8,908 nucleotides of DNA from Saprospiraceae bacterium (GTDB lineage: Bacteria; Bacteroidota; Bacteroidia; Chitinophagales; Saprospiraceae). The stretch's first letter is position 1. Every line of letters starts with the position of its first letter. Under the pieces are notes generated by a model. It ran no database searches. It saw only the letters and a program-made list of their open reading frames with translations, and was not told the DNA's origin. The DNA is taken from contig JALZWC010000719.1 of assembly GCA_023300255.1 (NCBI GenBank), positions 1 through 8,908 of the forward strand. The letters are read 5' to 3'. Shown piece by piece: positions 6,401 through 8,908 of this stretch. Made by a program: the position numbers and the translations under genes.

Positions 6401-8908
6401 CCAGCGATAAATACTTCCTCCACTTGCAGTCAACGAAGCAGAAGAACCACTACAAACACTGACATCATTTCCTGCATTCACATTGATAGAATTACTAACT
6501 AGAATCCTCACACAGTCTGTTCCAGTACAGCCATTATTATCCGTAACAGTAACACAATAAGTAGTATTTGTAGTTGGACTGCTAATTGGATTAGCCATAC
6601 TTGGATTACTTAATCCTATACTTGGACTCCATTGATAAGTATTTCCTCCCGAAGCGGAAAGTTGTGTGGAATTGCCAGTACAAATATTTTGATCTGGGCC
6701 AGCATTAGCCGTTAAGGAATTGCCCACATTAATGGTTACACAATCCGTTCCTGTACAGTTACTGTCATCAGAGATGGTCACACAGTAAGTCGTCGTAACA
6801 GGTGGAGAAACAGTAGGGTTTTGACTATTAGCATTTGATAAACCAGTGGAAGGTCCCCATTGATAAGTCGTACCTCCTGAGGCAGATAACTGAGTAGCTG
6901 CCCCCGTACATATATTTTGATCTGAACCTGCATTCGCTGCCAAAGAGCTACCAATATTTACCTGTACACAATCTACACTTGTACATCCTTTTGCAGAGGT
7001 GACGGTTACGCAATAACTAGTAGAAGAATTTGGACTTGCAATAGGGTTACTGATATTTGAATTATTCAATCCTACAGATGGACTCCACTGATAAGACACC
7101 CCACCAGAAGCAACTAATGAGGTAGTTCCATTAGCACAAATTGTTACGTCATTACCTGCATTGGCAGTGATACCATTTTCGATAATTACATTCACACAAT
7201 CACTTGCTTCACAACCAGAATTATCAGTGACAGTGACACAATAAGTAGTGGTGGTACTAGCAGTAACAATTGGGTTACTACTATTCACATTGCTTAAACC
7301 AAGCGAAGGACTCCATCTATAAGTAGTCCCACCTGAAGCAGTTAACTGACTTGTATTGCCGCTACAAAGTGTAATGTCACTTCCTGCATTTGCTACTATA
7401 GTACCCTCTACAATTATGTTTACACAATCAGTTGCAACACATCCTTTATTATCAGTGATCGTTACACAGTAGGTCGTAGTAGCAGTTGGGGTTGCCACTG
7501 GATTAGGAACGGTAGCATTGGTTAAACCAGTACTTGGACTCCATTTGTAAGTACTACCGCCACTAGCATTAAGTACTACATTTTCCCCGCTACAAATAGT
7601 TTGGTCTTGCCCAGCGTTTGCTATCAAACCATTTTCAACAATGACTTGAACACAATCTGTATCTGTACAGCCATTGCTATCTGTAGCAGTGACGCAATAA
7701 GTAGTGGTAGTAGAAGGGGACGCAATTGGATTACCTATAGAAGCGCTACTTAAATTATTAGTAGGACTCCATTTATAAGTGCTACCACCTGTTGCAAATA
7801 ATTGAGTTGACTGATCCTTACAGGTAGTTACATCCTGACCTGCATTCGCAGCAACAGCAGAATTTACACTTACTAGCACACATTTCTGTTCCGTACATCC
7901 AAAAGCATTCGTTATGGTTACACAATAGTCCGTACTAGTAATTGGGGAGGCAGTTGGATTAGAAATGCTTGAGCTGCTTAATCCAGTACTTGGACTCCAA
8001 ATATAACTGCTACCACCTGTTACACTTAGTCCAGTAGATTGTCCAGCACAAATCGTCGTATTATTATTGATGAAAGTAGAAATTCCGTTTACGGTTACTG
8101 TTAGGCAATCTGTGGACGTACATCCATTATTATCCGTGACAATTACGCAATAATCAGTAGTAGTACTTGGAGAAACAATTGGATTGGAGATAGTTGTATT
8201 TGTAATATTTGTAGTTGGACTCCATTGGTAACTGATACCTCCTGTAGCATTTAATTGTGCCGTATTGCCAGCGCACATTTCTTGATCATTTCCTGCACTA
8301 ACCACTGGTTGAGGTAATACGGTTACGGTCATACAATCTGATGCGGTACAACCTTGTGTATCTGTAAGTGTTACACAATATTCTGTTGTGCTTGTAGGAT
8401 TAGCAATTGCACTTTTTATAGTACCGTTGACAATGGTTCCTACTGGTCCCCATTGAAAAACACCTTCGCCGTTAGCAACTCCTAAGGTAGCTGATTCTCC
8501 TTCACAAATACTGATGTCACTAATGGTTTGAATGACAGGCGGAGCGGCTACATAAACGGTAACATCACTAGTCGCTGAGCAGCTAGTATTGTTTCTAATA
8601 ATTACGGTATAAGTCGTTGTTGAAGTAGGGCAAACGACAGGACTAAAAAACGTCGGATCGTCTATAGTATTAGTAGGAGACCAGGTATAAGAATCACCTC
8701 CTTGAGCTTGTAATCGAACACATTCTCCAACGCAAACGGTATCTTGCATTGTTCTTACAAGTGGCCAAATCATTGGGTCAACAATGGCATTCGTTATTAG
8801 TGTAGTGTTCGTGCCATCAGTATGATTTAGGGTCAATGATACTTGATAAGTACCATGCTCTTGATAGATATAACTTGGATTTTTTTGAGTAGAAGTGCCA
8901 ATGCCATC
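413..8908 (-). CDS. Giant multi-repeat T9SS-exported surface protein (adhesin-like), 5' end outside window
   Basis: This single open frame gives 2831 visible residues (numbered here from the window edge) and ends in TAA at 413-415. Its start is missing: the frame stays open to base 8908 and those codons read as PKD-domain sequence, so the in-frame TTG at 8834-8836 is internal. Domains in order: partial PKD (about 1-43), 30 Cys-containing Ig/PKD-like repeats (about 53-2359), two related Cys-rich modules (2368-2552 and 2558-2645), a cadherin-like/bacterial Ig domain (2654-2746) and a T9SS type B sorting domain (2747-2831). From family knowledge, such proteins cross the outer membrane by the type IX system and act outside the cell in adhesion, gliding or matrix formation; which of these applies here is inference. 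The repeats are rich in Thr, Ser, Asn and Gly, very poor in Lys, and have regularly spaced Cys. An intrinsic terminator lies 78 bp past the stop. No neighbouring gene is visible. Confidence 0.95.
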   Translation of the reverse strand, partial: DGIGTSTQKNPSYIYQEHGTYQVSLTLNHTDGTNTTLITNAIVDPMIWPLVRTMQDTVCVGECVRLQAQGGDSYTWSPTNTIDDPTFFSPVVCPTSTTTYTVIIRNNTSCSATSDVTVYVAAPPVIQTISDISICEGESATLGVANGEGVFQWGPVGTIVNGTIKSAIANPTSTTEYCVTLTDTQGCTASDCMTVTVLPQPVVSAGNDQEMCAGNTAQLNATGGISYQWSPTTNITNTTISNPIVSPSTTTDYCVIVTDNNGCTSTDCLTVTVNGISTFINNNTTICAGQSTGLSVTGGSSYIWSPSTGLSSSSISNPTASPITSTDYCVTITNAFGCTEQKCVLVSVNSAVAANAGQDVTTCKDQSTQLFATGGSTYKWSPTNNLSSASIGNPIASPSTTTTYCVTATDSNGCTDTDCVQVIVENGLIANAGQDQTICSGENVVLNASGGSTYKWSPSTGLTNATVPNPVATPTATTTYCVTITDNKGCVATDCVNIIVEGTIVANAGSDITLCSGNTSQLTASGGTTYRWSPSLGLSNVNSSNPIVTASTTTTYCVTVTDNSGCEASDCVNVIIENGITANAGNDVTICANGTTSLVASGGVSYQWSPSVGLNNSNISNPIASPNSSTSYCVTVTSAKGCTSVDCVQVNIGSSLAANAGSDQNICTGAATQLSASGGTTYQWGPSTGLSNANSQNPTVSPPVTTTYCVTISDDSNCTGTDCVTINVGNSLTANAGPDQNICTGNSTQLSASGGNTYQWSPSIGLSNPSMANPISSPTTNTTYCVTVTDNNGCTGTDCVRILVSNSINVNAGNDVSVCSGSSASLTASGGSIYRWAPSTGLSNPNIPNPTVNVTTPTTYCVTVTDNNGCTGTDCVNVSIGNSIAASAGNDVSLCSSSSAQLNASGGSTYRWSPSIGLSNANISNPIVSINTSTTYCVTVTDSNGCTGTDCVNVNIGNFMTASAGNDVSICNGSSAQLNASGGSAYRWSPSLGLSNANISNPIVNVTTPTTYCVTITDSNGCIGTDCVNVNIGTTVVANAGSDQRVCTGSLASLNASGGTSYRWFPTTGLSNPNVANPTANITVPTTFCVTVMDNEKCSSVDCITINVSNNLTANAGSDINTCSGASASLNASGGSTYRWTPTTGLSNPNVANPTVNVSIPTTYCVTVTDNSGCSGTDCVNVSIGNNVNVNAGIDKTICRGTSTPLFASGGSSYSWTPTTGLSNPNIANPIASPSVTTIYCVNVSNGGCSKVDCVQINVSDVVTANAGNDISTCNGSSTNLNASGGNGFSWSPTTGLSNPNIANPTVNVSVPTTYCVTITDNGKCAGVDCVTVNINNGITANAGNDINLCSGASATLNASGGSTYRWSPSSGLSNSNIANPTVTATSSATYCVTVTDGNGCIGTDCVNVSIRNNININAGNDKTICRGTSTQLSASGGGTSYSWTPTAGLSNPNISNPIANPSVTTIYCVNISNGGCSKTDCVQVNVSEVVTANAGNDINTCNGNNINLNATGGSGFSWSPTAGLSNPNIANPTVNISVPTTYCVTVTDNGKCAGIDCVTVNINGGLTANAGNDLNLCSGASTTLNASGGSTYRWSPTSGLSNSNIANPTVTATSSTTYCVTVTDVNGCAASDCVRVSVGNNLFPSAGSDISICNGSTATLNASGGSIYRWSPSTGLSNPNIANPTVNVSTPTTYCVTVTDNGGCIGVDCVTVNINGSLNANAGKDINICNGSTANLNASGGSTYRWSPSTGLSNPNIANPTVNVSTPTTYCVTITDNGGCTGVDCVNVSIGSGTTANAGADIGVCLGNSTQLNASGGINYQWSPTTGLNNPNIANPTLTPTVTSTYCVTVTDVNGCTSQDCVSIFTKKIQSTISNDVTICEGENTPLTATGGDAYSWTPTTGLSNPNSATPIASPTSTITYCAYIIVEDCGKRECVTVTVIDCNGGSDDNSVPGNCNSVVNAVACPDKNICIGEETQLVVNGGSAWSWSPSNSLNNPFSESPIATPVVTTIYTVNVVDLNGCVDTDQVTVFVDNCGVTPSPCNGNSTVVACEDKTICPGETTQLTVTTGLTYQWLPVNNLSNPFSGVPFANPSTTTTYSVTVTDINGCMGTDEVTVFVSSECSTEASPQPCTTAAFVVACEDKFVCKGGSIRLNVTTGASYEWSPDISLSHPNVGAPIARPLSTTEYTVTLTDTNGCTGTDKVIVYVNEAQAFAGPDVSTCGSPVQLNATGGNTYRWSPTTGLSNANVANPIASPSATTVYCVSVTDLDGCTDTDCVEVKVGSSFPAVACEDKFICQGANVTLTVTTGSAYRWSPSTGLSNVNIGTPVASPAQTTTYFVTVSDQAGCTSVDEVVVNVDPNCTNGRSCPDGILPTIPMTIELSDCQLSGELCLPIESASISDYVFKINGVEQAEDAFKNCQLNYSFAYTYFTIPDRGNNGPYNLNQWIVDGNDHGGSFQTIEELISLMNSIDPKGNWAADESTLTITGGHPAIKYSTMSIEQVASSATAMLDLNTNISPSETIIILPVGTNEVEIMLKETGCKTQASITVTCPNEFVCGELFMEESIDRVLNDCEELIEVCLEFPLLTAAEYTYLHNGVPFQGDGGFCSLTGTTTALFIGLGEHELIVTHIATGCTDTLVVLATCPAPITNELKPDADTDEVTTNVNETIIIDVSANDRSLGLVQSIEIITQPTKGQVQISEDLSINYQPNEDYCDTELGDKFSYKICNEYGCDVADVLVKVACKPLSVYSGFSPNGDGINDYFKIEGVEEYPNSTLQVFNRWGTLIYQQKGYQNDWDGRYKSNPLADGVYFYLFMDGYGNKQSGYIQINR
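416..670 (-). other. T9SS type B C-terminal sorting domain (CHU_C / gliding-associated), residues 2747-2831
   Basis: The last 85 residues hold the family landmarks in order: FSPNGDGINDYFKI, LQVFNRWGTLIY, NDWDGRY, LADGVYFYLF and a final GYIQINR just before the stop. This domain directs export through the type IX system and, in the family, surface attachment or release. It is the clearest pointer to a Bacteroidota host. It is complete, so the 3' end of the gene is intact. Confidence 0.95.
671..949 (-). other. Cadherin-like / bacterial Ig domain (residues 2654-2746)
   Basis: The segment contains IIIDVSANDRSLG, then IITQPTKGQVQI, a SINYQPNEDYCD stretch and FSYKICNEYGCDVADVLVKV. This is the usual pattern of the cadherin-like or Big-type tandem domains of large bacterial adhesins (V.aNDt...ITqp.hGtv...g.i.YtPn..f.G.D.F.Y.icd..G..dtA.V.V.V). 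Placement next to the sorting domain is common in Bacteroidota. It probably acts as a spacer near the C terminus. The exact Pfam family would need a profile search. Confidence 0.75.
974..1237 (-). other. Cys-rich module E2, short paralogue of E1 (residues 2558-2645)
   Basis: This module runs from CGELF to VLATC, 88 residues. Its Cys and Tyr spacing repeats that of E1: DC, then C seven residues later, then the Tyr of YTYLHNGV eleven residues after that, then another C, and at the end TGC followed ten residues later by a final C. It lacks the insertion present in E1. The even number of spaced Cys suggests disulfides, which would fit an exported protein. Role unknown. Confidence 0.6.
1253..1807 (-). 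other. Cys-rich module E1 with an inserted segment (residues 2368-2552)
   Basis: The module starts at CPDG after the repeat array and ends at ITVTC. It has the pattern SDC-x6-C-x10-YVFKINGV-x9-C and ends TGC-x9-C, which is the same frame as the next module, E2. Between the two halves lies an insertion of about 95 residues (roughly 1349-1636). It contains NLNQWIVDGNDHGGSF, ELISLMNSIDPKGNW and LTITGGHP, and reads like a small independent domain. I recall similar W-x-VDG/MN-xx-DPxGNW patterns in other Bacteroidota surface proteins, but I cannot name a family. Function unknown; probably an extracellular spacer or binding module. Confidence 0.6.
1832..3013 (-). repeat. C-terminal block of divergent repeats, units 26-30, mostly cysteine class B
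   Basis: Units 26, 27, 28 and 30 begin with CPDK or CEDK instead of AGxD. They carry YTV, YSV, YTV and YFV where most units have YCV, and TDQV, TDEV, TDKV and VDEV where most have TDCV. Units 27, 28 and 30 also have VTTG in place of ASGG. The linkers after units 25, 26 and 27 are lengthened and each contains two Cys (for example the linker holding DNCGVTPSPC). Unit 29 (2039-2263) is of the ordinary class, with AGPD, YCV and TDCV, and sits between two class B units. The block ends at NVD before a PNCTNGRSCPDG linker. Confidence 0.88.
3512..3967 (-). repeat. Near-identical tandem pair, units 22 and 23
   Basis: The two units differ at few residues and share the central stretch YRWSPSTGLSNPNIANP through NVSTPTTYCVT. 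At DNA level, 3603-3640 is identical to 3831-3868, a 38-bp exact match at 228-bp spacing. This is probably the most recent single-unit duplication or gene-conversion event in the array. Confidence 0.85.
3968..5332 (-). repeat. Three-unit higher-order repeat, two tandem copies (units 16-18 and 19-21)
   Basis: Copy 1 covers 4652-5332 (681 bp) and copy 2 covers 3968-4651 (684 bp). Unit 16 matches 19: both have DKTICRGTST, then SNGGCSK, and are the only two units shortened to NGGC without the TDN residues. Unit 17 matches 20: GFSWSPT and TDNGKCAG. Unit 18 matches 21: NLCSGAS and NSNIANPTVTATSS. The DNA agrees, for example 4218-4240 is identical to 4902-4924. The one-codon length difference is an extra Gly in the SGGGTS of unit 19. 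Units 14-15 (5333-5788) resemble 17-18 and look like a partial older copy of the block. Confidence 0.88.
5789..6472 (-). repeat. Closely related unit triplet, units 11-13
   Basis: Units 11, 12 and 13 start GNDVS(V/L/I)C and are each exactly 228 bp. Units 12 and 13 share SAQLNASGGS, LGLSNANISNPIV or its IGL variant, and TGTDCVNVNIG or its IGTDC variant. Unit 11 has the related SNPNIPNPTVNVTTPTTYCV, which reappears partly in unit 13. The pattern fits local expansion or homogenisation within the middle of the array. Confidence 0.75.
8780..8908 (-). other. Partial PKD domain at the window edge (residues 1-43)
   Basis: The first visible residues read DGIGTSTQKNPSYIYQEHGT and continue YQVSLTL. This matches the second half of a PKD domain, whose usual pattern is GDG..ST..NP.H.Y..GTY.V.L.V. 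The conserved W/FGDG beginning would lie just outside the window. The domain is a beta-sandwich common in extracellular bacterial proteins. It shows that the gene starts further upstream, beyond the right edge. A linker of about ten residues containing DPMIWPLVRT joins it to the repeat array. Confidence 0.8.

Larger units (their letters stand above)
1832..8752 (-). repeat. Tandem array of 30 Ig/PKD-like domain repeats, period about 228 bp (76 aa)
   Basis: Each unit follows the pattern AGxDxxxC-x-G-x4-LxASGG-xxYxWSP-x2-GLSNxNxxNP-x8-TTYCVTVTD-xxGC-x2-TDCVxVxV. The unit tops (highest coordinate of the first codon) are at about 8752, 8521, 8293, 8068, 7840, 7612, 7384, 7156, 6928, 6700, 6472, 6244, 6016, 5788, 5560, 5332, 5107, 4879, 4651, 4423, 4195, 3967, 3739, 3511, 3286, 3013, 2755, 2488, 2263 and 2038. 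Most units are exactly 228 bp. Units 25, 26 and 27 are longer (273, 258 and 267 bp) because of Cys-containing linkers. The Trp of WSP and the first Cys are present in every unit. The unit resembles the Ig/PKD-like repeats of Bacteroidota surface proteins, but I cannot name a specific family. The likely role is an extended, disulfide-braced stalk. Confidence 0.93.

Noticed and set aside
1832..8752. Regular 228-bp periodicity as a CRISPR or other non-coding satellite array
   Set aside because: The period is a multiple of three, the frame is open throughout, and variation is concentrated in a way that keeps the protein motif. It is a coding domain array.
8834..8836. TTG as the start codon of the giant gene
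   Set aside because: The same frame continues upstream for 24 codons to the window edge and completes a PKD motif. No ribosome binding site precedes the TTG and no signal peptide follows it.

Overview
The window looks like a piece of a Bacteroidota genome, with AT-rich, low-GC DNA. The main evidence is a type IX secretion system (T9SS) type B C-terminal sorting domain (CHU_C / gliding-motility-associated family) on the only gene. That gene also has a mosaic of PKD/Ig-like, Cys-containing modules typical of very large surface proteins in this phylum. A Saprospiria- or Chitinophagia-like source is my guess from protein style only.

Layout: about 95% of the window (413-8908, minus strand) is one giant open reading frame that runs off the right edge. 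Its start lies outside the window. The TTG at 8834-8836 is not the start, because 24 further in-frame codons up to the edge read as the middle of a PKD domain. The visible 2831 residues are, from N to C terminus: a partial PKD domain; 30 tandem Ig/PKD-like repeats of about 76 residues (about 228 bp); two paralogous Cys-rich modules, one carrying a roughly 95-residue insertion; a cadherin-like/bacterial Ig domain; and the T9SS sorting domain ending in a TAA stop. The protein is most simply read as an exported, cell-surface-attached or released fibre-like adhesin, stiffened by disulfides.

The repeat array has internal structure. Units 11-23 are the most alike. Units 16-18 and 19-21 are a tandem duplication of a three-unit block, with units 14-15 as an older partial copy. 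The units fall into two cysteine classes: an A class with four Cys, and a B class that has lost one Cys pair together and gained an extra Cys at the unit start. B units cluster at the C-terminal end.

The remaining 412 bp (1-412) have no convincing gene. They hold an intrinsic terminator for the giant gene (305-334), a nested inverted repeat (244-281), a REP-like cluster of GC-rich hairpins with a repeated cgacatat tail (102-193), and a small inverted repeat (11-37). No other gene, RNA gene, CRISPR array or transposase is visible, so operon partners cannot be judged.
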